A stretch of DNA of 11,290 nucleotides from Zwartia sp. (GCA_030653405.1 JAURZO010000099.1:1-11290); one strand, 5' to 3'; numbered from the stretch's first letter, positions 1 through 7,039 are shown. The notes: a model not told the origin generated them from the sequence alone. Numbers and translations: made by a program.

Positions 1-961
1 CCATGGCGACGCCAGTAATTTGTACAAGTCCAGCTTTGACCGGACCACTATCTGGCGAGGGTGAGGTCACCCAGGATTTGGCATCCATCGTCCATACCGC
101 TGGCTGACTTGGATCGCCTTTTTGACCGACAGGTGACATGCGGTATCCGGTTTTTTGAATAGCCGCTTGAGTCTGTTCTTTGGTGAAAGCCAAACGCTTG
201 ATGTACTTGATATTGTTGACACCACTATAGCCAGGAACAATCAAGCGCAAAGGACCGCCATGCGCCAAAGGCATGGGTTCACCATTCATTTCCCATGCCA
301 ACAGGGCATCTTGCATGGCTGCGACAGGAACGGATCGCTCGACAATGACGGCATTGGGGTCAATACCTTCGGGGAGCTTTTCACCACCTGTACCTGTCAT
401 ATAGACCATTCCGGCGGAAACGCCTCCCAAGGCTTTGATCACGTCACGAACGGGCACACCTGCCCACATGACGCAACCCGCTGCACCAGTCTGCCAGCGT
501 GTGCCGCTAGGTTTGCCTGGAAACAGACCGCGACCGTTACCCGAGCATTGCAGCACTGTTGCCATTGTTTCGTAACCCATCTGCTTAAGATCGGTTAAGG
601 AAAATGCCTGTGGTTTACCAACGCCTTCGACATTGAGTTGCCAAGCATTGACGTCGCCAATGTCCGCTGCCGAGGGTGCGGGCAAGTTATTACGAATAAA
701 TAAGCGATCGCTCGGTGTGATGATGCTCGAACCGATTGCAGAACGCTTAGTTTCAATCGTCGTCGGGGTGTGGACGATCATGCTGTCAGCATGTTTCCAG
801 CTGACATAGGCCGGCAGTGGTTTTGCGGTGGATGCGGCAGGAGCTGCTGCAGGGGCAGCAGCCTGTGCGGAGGCAGACGATGGTCTGAGTCCTGCTGCAG
901 CGATCAAACCGGCCGTTGCACCAAGCAGACTCCGGCGTGTGATTTTGATTGAATTTGTCAT
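1..961 (-). CDS. SorA-like sulfite dehydrogenase, molybdopterin subunit (partial, C-terminus beyond window)
   Basis: Periplasmic molybdenum enzyme of the sulfite oxidase family, which oxidises sulfite to sulfate and passes electrons to a c-type cytochrome. The minus-strand frame is open from an ATG at 961 to the left edge, giving 320 codons without a stop. The start has a GAGAGG ribosome site 6 nt upstream. The N-terminus is a Tat signal (TRRSLLG, residues 8-14), then a hydrophobic stretch and an Ala/Pro-rich linker up to about residue 46. Cys139, in the motif LQCSGNGR, matches the cysteine that ligates molybdenum in this family. Later blocks such as WAGVPV and PLRLIVPGYSG are also typical. 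Family members are usually about 400 residues or more, so part of the C-terminal dimerisation domain is missing here. A cytochrome subunit (SorB) could lie further left. SoxC or another sulfite oxidase-like enzyme is the main alternative; the family is clear but the exact substrate is not. Confidence 0.88.
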   Translation of the reverse strand, partial: MTNSIKITRRSLLGATAGLIAAAGLRPSSASAQAAAPAAAPAASTAKPLPAYVSWKHADSMIVHTPTTIETKRSAIGSSIITPSDRLFIRNNLPAPSAADIGDVNAWQLNVEGVGKPQAFSLTDLKQMGYETMATVLQCSGNGRGLFPGKPSGTRWQTGAAGCVMWAGVPVRDVIKALGGVSAGMVYMTGTGGEKLPEGIDPNAVIVERSVPVAAMQDALLAWEMNGEPMPLAHGGPLRLIVPGYSGVNNIKYIKRLAFTKEQTQAAIQKTGYRMSPVGQKGDPSQPAVWTMDAKSWVTSPSPDSGPVKAGLVQITGVAM

Positions 962-1032
962 GATGACCTCTCAGTATGTGCACACAATAGTGCTCGCAGG
1001 GGTTTGATCCGAACAACCTACCAAAACTTTAG

Positions 1033-1043
1033 GCGCTGAGCGC
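1033..1043. promoter_or_regulatory. GC-rich palindrome in the leader of the sulfite dehydrogenase gene
   Basis: GCGCT-G-AGCGC is a perfect 5-bp dyad about 72 bp upstream of the sulfite dehydrogenase start. On the minus strand a TTGACA (1068-1063) lies 19 bp further upstream and resembles a sigma-70 -35 box. No acceptable -10 box follows at normal spacing, because the palindrome occupies that place. It may be an operator or part of a non-sigma-70 promoter, and could also be chance. I see no gene and no convincing terminator in the rest of 962-1189. Confidence 0.2.
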
Positions 1044-1189
1044 AGTCGGATTTGCTGCTTAGTGTCAAGGGTAACGGATATCGCGCTCGGTGTATCTATA
1101 TTCTTGATTAATTGGGTTATTTCCCTCAAGGTTATAGGACATTTCTTGAATTTTTTCTTGATTGTATTTATAAGACGTGTCAGATCAAC

Positions 1190-2161
1190 CTATCGCTTAA
1201 TCAGGATATTTGCCTCACGTGCCACTTTGCCGACTTTGACGATTTCATCGGTGATGATTTTTTTGAACTCCTCAGGCGTATTGGCTTGGGTCTGGAACGA
1301 AAGCTTTTCAAACTTCGCAAGCACTACGGGATCTTGAATCGCCTTATTCACTTCTCTGGACATCATCGCAACGATTTCAGGTGGCAAGTTTGCAGGACCC
1401 CAGAGGCCATACCAAGACTTGATTTCAAAACCAGGCAAGACAGTTTCGGATACCGTTGGAACATCGGGCATCGTGCGGACACGCTCCTGACTTGTGATGG
1501 CCAGAACTTTCAAACGTTTGCTTTCAATAAAAGGCGTCGCACCTGGCAAGGGTGAAATCGCCGCAGTCACGTGTCCACCCATCACATCGGTCAACTGAGG
1601 GCTCGCGCCTTTGTAAGGAATGATCTCCATATTCAAGTTGAGCTCTCTCGTGAGAATCTCCTCAGAAAGATGGCTTGTTGTGCCAAAGCCTGAAGTCGCC
1701 CAAGTATATTTTTTTGGATTCGCTTGAGCCTGGGCAACCAACTCCTTCATGGTGTTGATCTTTTCGTTTACAGAAACCAGCACGGCGAGTGGAACGTAAC
1801 CTACTTGAGCGATAGGAGTGAAGTCTTTTTCTGCATCATATGTTTTACCTTCCATGACTAGTGGCAAATACACCTGACCTGAAGCGTTAAATAAAAGCGT
1901 ATATCCATCAGGCTTTGCTTTAGCGACTTCAAGTGAACCAATCAGCCCTGACGCACCGGGTTTGTTTTCAATCACAATAGGCTGACCAAGTTGCTTTTGT
2001 AACTGGTCCGCGACGATGCGCGCTGTCGTATCGATCGATCCACCTGGCGTGTAAGGGACAATCAATCGGATGGGCCGTGCTGGATACGTTTGAGCAAAAG
2101 CCTGTCCAACCACGAGCGAGGTGAGTACTATTCCTATTGCACTTAAGATCGTTTTTTTCAT
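1190..2161 (-). CDS. Bug/TctC-family periplasmic solute-binding protein (receptor 1)
   Basis: Extracytoplasmic receptor of the tripartite tricarboxylate transporter (TTT) type, 323 residues, which is normal for the family. Residues 1-23 form a Sec signal peptide (KK, hydrophobic core, AFA cleavage box). The conserved family blocks follow in order: IVPYTPGGSIDTTAR (34-48), VIENKPGASG (63-72) and AKPDGYTLL (72-80). Such proteins capture small carboxylates in the periplasm and hand them to a TctA/TctB membrane pair, neither of which is in this window. It is the last gene of a probable operon after an SDR and a LigI-like amidohydrolase, with 53 nt separating it from the latter. That suggests it binds the compound those enzymes degrade. 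Upstream there is only a weak GAGA ribosome site. The ligand cannot be read from sequence. Confidence 0.9.
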   Translation of the reverse strand: MKKTILSAIGIVLTSLVVGQAFAQTYPARPIRLIVPYTPGGSIDTTARIVADQLQKQLGQPIVIENKPGASGLIGSLEVAKAKPDGYTLLFNASGQVYLPLVMEGKTYDAEKDFTPIAQVGYVPLAVLVSVNEKINTMKELVAQAQANPKKYTWATSGFGTTSHLSEEILTRELNLNMEIIPYKGASPQLTDVMGGHVTAAISPLPGATPFIESKRLKVLAITSQERVRTMPDVPTVSETVLPGFEIKSWYGLWGPANLPPEIVAMMSREVNKAIQDPVVLAKFEKLSFQTQANTPEEFKKIITDEIVKVGKVAREANILIKR

Positions 2162-2214
2162 TGATGTCTCGTGTTGTTAAATAATGTTTTTACTAATTTT
2201 TTGACTACTGAAAC

Positions 2215-3135
2215 TCAACTGACAAACTGATAGATTCGTTGAGGATTTATAACCAGTACTTGTTCTAATAATTTTTGATCAGGCGCAAGGCGCGCCAACG
2301 CGTCAACCAAAACACCGTCATCTGGTATGTGCGTGTGATTGGGATGGGGCCAATCTGTGCCCCACACAGCCTGCTCTGGATATCGATTGACCAGACACCG
2401 CGCAACCTCAATACCTGCAAGATAGCGATCGTTTGTGTTTGCATTTGCGGTTGGATCAACATGTGCATCCACTCGATCAATGCCGCTCACTTTGACATTG
2501 AACAATCTATTTTCAAGCAACCGCAGAAGGGCTTGGAAATCCTCATGCTCAATTCCCTTGCGCGCATCCACACGTGCCATGTGATCGATGACCACAGGCA
2601 CTTGGCTGAGTGCCAGCAAGGGTCCGAGTTCATGAATGAGCGAACTCTCAAAGTGGACTTGGAGGTGCATGCCAACGGCTTTAAGGCGAGGCGTCAGCTC
2701 AAGGACCTGCTGAATCGAGGCATCGTTTGACAGGTGGCGCATAAAGTTAAAACGAACACCTCTGAACCCTGCTTCGGCGAGTCGCAACAGCTCCAGGTCG
2801 GTGACGGTGATTGGCACCAAGGCAATGCCTAGATAACAACCTTTTCCCGCTTGAATAGCATCCTCCACAACACGATTATCAAAGCCGTGGATGACTGATT
2901 GCACAATCACACAGCGATCGATGCCTAACTGCTTGTGCAGCGCGAACAGTTTTTCTTTTGGTGCCTCGACGGGTGTGATCTTTCTCTCTGTCGAATATGG
3001 AAAATTGACGGTCGGCCCAAACACATGCACATGACTGTCACACGCATTTTTCGGCAACGCTATGTGTGGTTGGCTGGGGCATTCCAGATACGTACGAACC
3101 GGAGTTTGGCTTTCTTGTGTGTCGGCTGATGACAT
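2215..3135 (-). CDS. LigI-like amidohydrolase (2-pyrone-4,6-dicarboxylate hydrolase family)
   Basis: TIM-barrel hydrolase of the Amidohydro_2 family (COG3618 type), 306 residues, closest in my reading to 2-pyrone-4,6-dicarboxylate (PDC) lactonase LigI. The ATG at 3135 is chosen because GAGAG lies 5 nt upstream; a TTG at 3162 in the same frame would add nine residues and overlap the SDR gene. Visible motifs are CDSHVHVFGP near the N-terminus (His35, His37), GVRFNF (Arg128), IDHMAR (His185, Arg188), GIDRVD (Arg221) and GTDWPHPNH (Asp261, His264). These match the catalytic and carboxylate-binding positions I recall for LigI, an enzyme reported to work without a metal. Two LigI substrate contacts appear changed (see findings), so the substrate may be a related lactone or carboxylate rather than PDC. 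The gene starts 17 nt after the SDR stop and precedes the Bug receptor, consistent with one catabolic operon. Confidence 0.85.
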   Translation of the reverse strand: MSSADTQESQTPVRTYLECPSQPHIALPKNACDSHVHVFGPTVNFPYSTERKITPVEAPKEKLFALHKQLGIDRCVIVQSVIHGFDNRVVEDAIQAGKGCYLGIALVPITVTDLELLRLAEAGFRGVRFNFMRHLSNDASIQQVLELTPRLKAVGMHLQVHFESSLIHELGPLLALSQVPVVIDHMARVDARKGIEHEDFQALLRLLENRLFNVKVSGIDRVDAHVDPTANANTNDRYLAGIEVARCLVNRYPEQAVWGTDWPHPNHTHIPDDGVLVDALARLAPDQKLLEQVLVINPQRIYQFVS

Positions 3136-3152
3136 AGCGCTCTCGTGATCGG

Positions 3153-3950
3153 TTAGTCGCAACGCGCGGTCATCCCGCCATCAACAACGATTTCAGTACC
3201 CGTGATGAATCGAGCTTCGTCGCTGGCAAGAAATAACGCCGCACTAGCAGAGTCGCGTCCATCGCCCATAAAACCAAGCGGGATCCTTTTGAGTCTCTGT
3301 GCAAGTAATGACTCGACGTCGCCGCCGGAACGCTGCTTCGCGAGTCGGACCTCGACCATGGGCGTATGCAACTGCCCCGGCACAACGGTGTTGACCCGAA
3401 TACCCGAACTGGCGTACTGAACAGCCATGACTTTTGACATTTGAATCACGCCTGCCTTAGAAGCCGCATAAGCAACCTGCGCACTGCCCGTCCATCGCAT
3501 TCCCGAAGTGGATGCCATGTTGACAATGGCACCGCCTTTCTTTTCCATCATGATGGGCAATACAAATTTTGATGTCAGAAAAACACTTTTGAGATTGATC
3601 GCCATCTGTCGATCCCAGCTTTCCTCCGTCATTTCTGTTGGGCCACCAGGGGCGGATCCGCCTACGTTATTAATTAAAATATCGACTGTGCCAAACTTGT
3701 GCAAACAAGCCTTAACCATGGCCTCAACGCTTTGCGCACTCGTCACATCGCAGATATACGTTTCAATGGATTGTGCCGCATCACCTGCGCGAGCCAGCGT
3801 TTCTGCAAGCGTTGCCTCATCGCGGTCCACGGCAAAGACACGTGCACCTTCCTCTGCCAGCCTGACCGCCATTGCGCGACCGTTTCCCCAACCTTCCCCC
3901 ACGCAGCCAGCACCTGTGACAATCGCGACTTTTTGATCAAATCTTTTCAT
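3153..3950 (-). CDS. Short-chain dehydrogenase/reductase (SDR)
   Basis: Cytoplasmic NAD(P)-dependent oxidoreductase of the classical SDR family, 265 residues. The Rossmann motif at residues 13-25 is an expanded form (GAGCVGEGWGNGR) of the usual TGxxxGxG loop. Asp42 at the end of beta-2 favours NAD(H) over NADP(H). The NNVGG block (94-98) replaces the common NNAGG. Catalytic residues are Asn119, Ser147, Tyr161 and Lys165 (YAASK), with one extra residue between Ser and Tyr compared with FabG. The C-terminal FITGTEIVVDGGM block is typical. AAAGGA lies 11 nt before the ATG. It is the first gene of the minus-strand operon and diverges from the LysR gene. Its likely role is oxidation of an alcohol or reduction of a ketone in the pathway; the substrate is unknown. 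Confidence 0.92.
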   Translation of the reverse strand: MKRFDQKVAIVTGAGCVGEGWGNGRAMAVRLAEEGARVFAVDRDEATLAETLARAGDAAQSIETYICDVTSAQSVEAMVKACLHKFGTVDILINNVGGSAPGGPTEMTEESWDRQMAINLKSVFLTSKFVLPIMMEKKGGAIVNMASTSGMRWTGSAQVAYAASKAGVIQMSKVMAVQYASSGIRVNTVVPGQLHTPMVEVRLAKQRSGGDVESLLAQRLKRIPLGFMGDGRDSASAALFLASDEARFITGTEIVVDGGMTARCD

Positions 3951-4030
3951 AAATCACTCTGTCCTTTTATCCGTTTTGTACGTGCACAAAAGTGCGTGTT
4001 GAACTGGAAGTTTGGGCGCATATCGAGCTC

Positions 4031-4053
4031 ATGTAAACTACATAGCTCCTATA
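4031..4053. promoter_or_regulatory. Probable LysR operator between the SDR operon and the LysR gene
   Basis: Two overlapping perfect dyads lie just before the LysR start: ATGTA-AAC-TACAT (4031-4043) and ATAG-CTC-CTAT (4042-4052). The first also fits the generic LysR T-N11-A pattern (T4032 to A4044). The 12-mer at 4042-4053 recurs with 10 of 12 identities at 5010-5021, upstream of the alpha/beta hydrolase. Position in a divergent regulator/operon gap is classic for autoregulation plus control of the divergent genes. The assignment is inferred from sequence only. Confidence 0.5.
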
Positions 4054-4072
4054 CCAGATATGTTTTTATGCT

Positions 4073-4954
4073 ATGGACCTGAAGCAGCTTGAATACTTTA
4101 TTGCTGTCGTCGAAAAAGGCAGTTTCAGCAAGGCAGCGATCTATTTGGATCTTGCCCAACCGAGCATCAGTCGCAAGATCGCGCTGCTAGAGGATGAATT
4201 AGGACAAAGACTCCTCGAAAGGACAGGACGAGGTGTCAGACCGACCGAGGCAGGTCAGGCCTTACTGGCTCACGCCAAAGTCATGATTGACACTGCTGCA
4301 ATGGCGACATTTCAGATAAAAGAAATGAGCACGGCTGTCACTGGCAAGGTCGTGGTGGGGTTGCCACATCGTGTCGCAGAAGGCCTCTGTGTTCCGCTCG
4401 TCCAAGAGTTTAGAAACCGAATGCCTCGCGCCATGATTTCTGTGGTCAAGGGACTCAGTGTTTCTCTGCGTGACGGTCTGATCAACGGTCGCATCGATCT
4501 GGCGGTACTGTTTGATCCGCCGCCTACGCCGTTACTGACATACGAAAAATTGATGCGTGAGAAGTTGATCCTCATTGCGCCAGAACACTATCGACTCAAA
4601 AATCAGATCAGCCTTGCCGAGCTCGCAGAATTTCCAATGATTTTGCCAGGCCAATCCAATCCGATCCGCAATCTCGTGGATGCCGTATTACTCCCGCAAA
4701 ATATTTGTCTGAACATCATCGCTGAAGTGGGCGCAGTCTATACCGCACTAAAACTTGTCGAGAGCGGTGTGGGTTGCTCAATCTTGCCTGAAAGCGCCTT
4801 AAATCATAAACACACCTCCAACATCAAGTTTGCACAAATTGGCCCACCCGTGATGCGCAACCTGTTGGTGCTCGCCACACCCAAATCTCGTCCGACCAAC
4901 AGGCTGCACCAAGAAACGGCAAAGCTTTTGAGAGAACTCGACTTTAGAGCCTGA
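4073..4954 (+). CDS. LysR-family transcriptional regulator
   Basis: DNA-binding regulator of 293 residues, normal for LysR proteins. The winged helix-turn-helix spans about residues 1-60, with the typical run of LEYFIAVVEKGSFSKAA, then AQPSISRKI, then a segment ending LLERTGRGVRPTEAG. The remainder is the two-lobed effector domain, with VVVGLP at about residues 94-99 and VESGVGCSILPES near 229-241. In overall sequence it resembles the Nac/Cbl-type branch. The ATG at 4073 has no clear Shine-Dalgarno sequence; an out-of-frame ATG sits at 4068. It diverges from the SDR-amidohydrolase-Bug operon, with a palindromic operator in the gap, and lies upstream of a same-strand alpha/beta hydrolase whose promoter carries the same motif. 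It is likely the local activator, responding to a pathway intermediate; the effector is unknown. Confidence 0.93.
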   Translation: MDLKQLEYFIAVVEKGSFSKAAIYLDLAQPSISRKIALLEDELGQRLLERTGRGVRPTEAGQALLAHAKVMIDTAAMATFQIKEMSTAVTGKVVVGLPHRVAEGLCVPLVQEFRNRMPRAMISVVKGLSVSLRDGLINGRIDLAVLFDPPPTPLLTYEKLMREKLILIAPEHYRLKNQISLAELAEFPMILPGQSNPIRNLVDAVLLPQNICLNIIAEVGAVYTALKLVESGVGCSILPESALNHKHTSNIKFAQIGPPVMRNLLVLATPKSRPTNRLHQETAKLLRELDFRA

Positions 4955-4980
4955 ATGCTGTTTTAGAACCTGAAAGCTGT
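4943..4980 (+). repeat. Tandem 19-bp direct repeat across the LysR stop codon
   Basis: Two adjacent 19-bp units, 4943-4961 and 4962-4980, match at 17 of 19 positions (differences G/A at unit position 7 and T/A at position 13). The first unit contains the last two codons and the TGA stop of the LysR gene; the second lies entirely in the intergenic region. This looks like a small local duplication, probably from replication slippage. It may have moved the regulatory motif at 4996-5022 slightly further from the gene end. No function is evident. Confidence 0.75.
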
Positions 4981-4995
4981 GATTGCTGTGGCATG

Positions 4996-5022
4996 TATAG
5001 AACTAGCCTATAGCTGTTATAG
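4996..5022. promoter_or_regulatory. Probable LysR operator upstream of the alpha/beta hydrolase
   Basis: TATAG-N7-CTATA (4996-5012) is a perfect interrupted dyad. It fits both T-N11-A (T4998 to A5010) and ATA-N9-TAT (4997-5011), the form known for Nac-type regulators. TATAG recurs at 4996, 5009 and 5018, and the overlapping ATAGCTGTTATA (5010-5021) matches 10 of 12 bases of the motif before the LysR gene. It sits 75-100 bp upstream of the hydrolase start, where a LysR activator usually binds. The regulator is probably the adjacent LysR protein. Confidence 0.55.
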
Positions 5023-5096
5023 ATTAGCAGCCCTTCTTGGTGGGTCAGAAAAACATAAACTAACCTCTTCATAAAAATCCAAAAGCAGAATCAGAC

Positions 5097-5918
5097 ATGG
5101 CATATTCCACTCGGTCGGTGACATATCAAGCAAAAAAAGATCAACAGTCCATCACGATTGAATACAGCGATCAAGGGACGGGCCGTATCATCGTCATGCT
5201 GCCTTCACTCGCTCGCTCCGGAAGAGACTACGACGAGGTTGCAGCGCTTTTGGTTAACGAAGGTTTTAGAGTCATTCGACCCGAGCCGCGCGGTATTTTG
5301 GGTAGTTCTGGGCCAATGAAGGAGCTGGACCTTCACGATTTTGCAGCGGATGTTGCTGCAGTTCTGGATCAAGAAAAAACCGGACCGATTGTTGTGGTCG
5401 GACACGCCTGGGGTAGTCAGCCAGCACGCATGCTTGCTGCAGATCGTCCAGATTTAGTGTGCGGCGTTGTCATGGCTGCCGCCTCAGCAGGTAAGCTGCC
5501 ACCGGGTTCGACCGAAAAGCCTTATAGCCGCCTGCGCGCAGAGATTGACGGCGCCGGGAACCCCGAACTACCCAAAGAAGTCCGACTCGAAAATCTCAGA
5601 AAAGCATTTTTCGCACCCGGCAGCGATCCAAGTGTCTGGCTTGATGGCTGGTACCAGGATGCTCATCACGCGCAGAGTCATGCACGAGTTTTCACCAATA
5701 TCGATGACTATTTTTCTGCCGGTGAGGTCGTGCCGATCTTAGATTTACAGGCAGAGTTTGACGCGGTTGTCGTACCAAACGTGATGAAGCCCTATCTAGG
5801 CGACCGCGTCACCGTGCAGGTGATCAAGAACGCGGGTCATTCCATGGCGCCAGAACAACCCGTCGCGATGACTCAAGCCATCGCTGCTTTTGCAAAAAAA
5901 GTCTATGAGGGAAATTGA
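5097..5918 (+). CDS. Alpha/beta-hydrolase-fold protein with Ala at the nucleophile position
   Basis: Cytoplasmic alpha/beta-hydrolase-fold protein of 273 residues with no signal peptide. The fold is shown by VMLPSLARSGRDYD (33-46, oxyanion-side loop), RPEPRG (61-66), the nucleophile elbow VVVGHAWGS (99-107) and NAGHSMAPEQP (245-255), whose His248 is the expected catalytic histidine. Asp222 or Asp216 could be the acid. The elbow reads G-H-A-W-G, so Ala104 (codon 5406-5408, GCC) stands where a Ser, Cys or Asp nucleophile normally sits. I recall related proteins with GHAFG, so this may be a subfamily trait rather than a local mutation. The gene is downstream of and co-oriented with the LysR gene, with a shared operator motif before it. 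The ribosome site is poor. Possible roles are non-hydrolytic catalysis, C-C bond chemistry or binding; the reaction cannot be assigned. Confidence 0.88.
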   Translation: MAYSTRSVTYQAKKDQQSITIEYSDQGTGRIIVMLPSLARSGRDYDEVAALLVNEGFRVIRPEPRGILGSSGPMKELDLHDFAADVAAVLDQEKTGPIVVVGHAWGSQPARMLAADRPDLVCGVVMAAASAGKLPPGSTEKPYSRLRAEIDGAGNPELPKEVRLENLRKAFFAPGSDPSVWLDGWYQDAHHAQSHARVFTNIDDYFSAGEVVPILDLQAEFDAVVVPNVMKPYLGDRVTVQVIKNAGHSMAPEQPVAMTQAIAAFAKKVYEGN

Positions 5919-5922
5919 CGCC

Positions 5923-6027
5923 ATGTCATCCCGTGTAACTCTCGGTGCAAGTCAGCCTTGGTTGCAAAAATATCCATGCGCGTTTCAATGCAACAAAGCG
6001 TTACTCGAGAAACTCTTTATTGCATAG
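5923..6027 (+). pseudogene. Possible 34-residue ORF or gene remnant after the hydrolase
   Basis: An ATG four bases after the hydrolase stop opens a 34-codon frame ending TAG at 6027, overlapping the 3' end of the convergent Bug gene by 11 bp. There is no obvious independent ribosome site, although translational coupling from the hydrolase is possible. The segment QPWLQKYP faintly resembles the N-terminus of acyl-CoA ligases, so it could be the start of a gene whose remainder was lost. The similarity is too short to trust. Confidence 0.15.
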
Positions 6028-6979
6028 CAGCGACGAAGGGTTTGAGCTCTTCGCGGATCAACTCAAGCGACTTGGTGAATTCCGCTCCTGGCATATACGC
6101 AAGGACAGCCGCATCATTTTTGACAGTGGCAACGAAAGCAGGATCAGCAATCGTGTCCTTGATCGCCTGCTGAAAGCGATTAGCAATGCTGTCGGGCAAA
6201 TCTTTGGGGCCAGCAATGGCTCGCTCTGAGGTCACACGGACCTTGTAGCCAGACTCATAAATGGTTGGCACACCTGGTATTGCAGAAACTTTCGTTGGAT
6301 TCATCACTGCAATGGGTATGATGTTTTTCATATTTCCATACCCTGCAAGATACTCTCCCACGCTCGCAAAAGCGAAATCAACGTGTCCACCAATCAATGC
6401 ACTCTTGAACTCACCTGCACCTTTAAATGGAATATCAGTGCCATTGACCTGGGCTGCTGACTCAATCTTGAGCAAGGCTTGATGACCACTGGTGCCTCGT
6501 CCGCTTGTCGCAAAAGACAAGGATTTCGGATCTTTTTTGAGAGCGGCGATGATGGCAGGGATTGTTTTGAACTTAGCATCTTCGCGAGCCAGCAACACTG
6601 CGGGATCATCGACGACGCGGGCAATAATACGGACATCATCTGTTTTGTAGGTCGCTTGCTTATACATCGGAATGAAAACGAAACCTGGCACATTAATAAA
6701 ACCAACGGTGTAGCCATCAGGTTTGGCACGTGCAAGATATGTTGTTGAAATCTCACCACCAGCGCCGGGCTTGTTTACAACAACAATTCTGGCCTTCCCC
6801 CCAAGTTTTTTTTCAAGGAAAGGCACAAGCGCTCGTGCCATCAGGTCCGTGCCGCCACCAGGGGCGAAACCCACGACCAATTCGATTGTTTGATCATCAG
6901 GCCAAGCTGCAAAGCTTGGCGCACACAACACGCTCAAAAAAACTGCCGCGGAACAAGCTTTAACTTTTAGAAATGACAT
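6017..6979 (-). CDS. Bug/TctC-family periplasmic solute-binding protein (receptor 2)
   Basis: Second TTT-type receptor, 320 residues. Residues 1-24 are a Sec signal peptide (hydrophobic core, SFA cleavage box). Family blocks are VVGFAPGGGTDLMARAL (35-51), VVVNKPGAGG (66-75) and RAKPDGYTVGF (84-94), with the usual PGVPTIYESG near the C-terminal third. A good AAGGA ribosome site lies 6 nt before the ATG. It clearly differs from the receptor at 1190-2161 across most of its length, so it is a separate paralogue and not a recent duplicate. It is monocistronic in this window, convergent with the alpha/beta hydrolase and divergent from the aminotransferase. No TctA or TctB gene is nearby. Its ligand is unknown; the divergent aminotransferase hints at an amino or keto acid, which is only a guess. 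Confidence 0.9.
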   Translation of the reverse strand: MSFLKVKACSAAVFLSVLCAPSFAAWPDDQTIELVVGFAPGGGTDLMARALVPFLEKKLGGKARIVVVNKPGAGGEISTTYLARAKPDGYTVGFINVPGFVFIPMYKQATYKTDDVRIIARVVDDPAVLLAREDAKFKTIPAIIAALKKDPKSLSFATSGRGTSGHQALLKIESAAQVNGTDIPFKGAGEFKSALIGGHVDFAFASVGEYLAGYGNMKNIIPIAVMNPTKVSAIPGVPTIYESGYKVRVTSERAIAGPKDLPDSIANRFQQAIKDTIADPAFVATVKNDAAVLAYMPGAEFTKSLELIREELKPFVAAMQ

Positions 6980-7026
6980 AGAGATTCCTTTTTTATATTT
7001 CTTGAAGAATTTTTAATTAAATCAAT

Positions 7027-7039
7027 ATACGGCTAGTAT
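7027..7039. promoter_or_regulatory. Palindrome in the receptor 2 / aminotransferase divergent promoter region
   Basis: ATAC-GGCTA-GTAT is a perfect 4-bp dyad with a 5-bp spacer in the 124-bp gap between the divergent Bug and aminotransferase genes, 48 bp from one start and 65 bp from the other. It resembles a LysR-type half-site pair and could serve both genes. A 4-bp dyad is short, so chance is a real possibility. Confidence 0.25.

Noticed and set aside
155..598. Plus-strand 147-codon frame opposite the sulfite dehydrogenase
   Set aside because: It is antisense to a clearly coding molybdoenzyme with conserved motifs; its own translation shows no family resemblance.
2275..2730. Plus-strand 151-codon frame
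   Set aside because: Shadow of the LigI-like amidohydrolase on the other strand, with no recognisable motifs.
3135..3162. TTG start at 3162 for the amidohydrolase
   Set aside because: It would overlap the SDR stop and lacks a good ribosome site, whereas the ATG at 3135 has GAGAG 5 nt upstream.
3508..4082. Overlapping plus-strand frames of 142 and 127 codons
   Set aside because: Mostly antisense to the SDR gene; the second runs through the LysR operator region and has no domain signature.
6394..6759. Minus-strand 121-codon frame
   Set aside because: Out-of-frame shadow inside the second Bug receptor gene.
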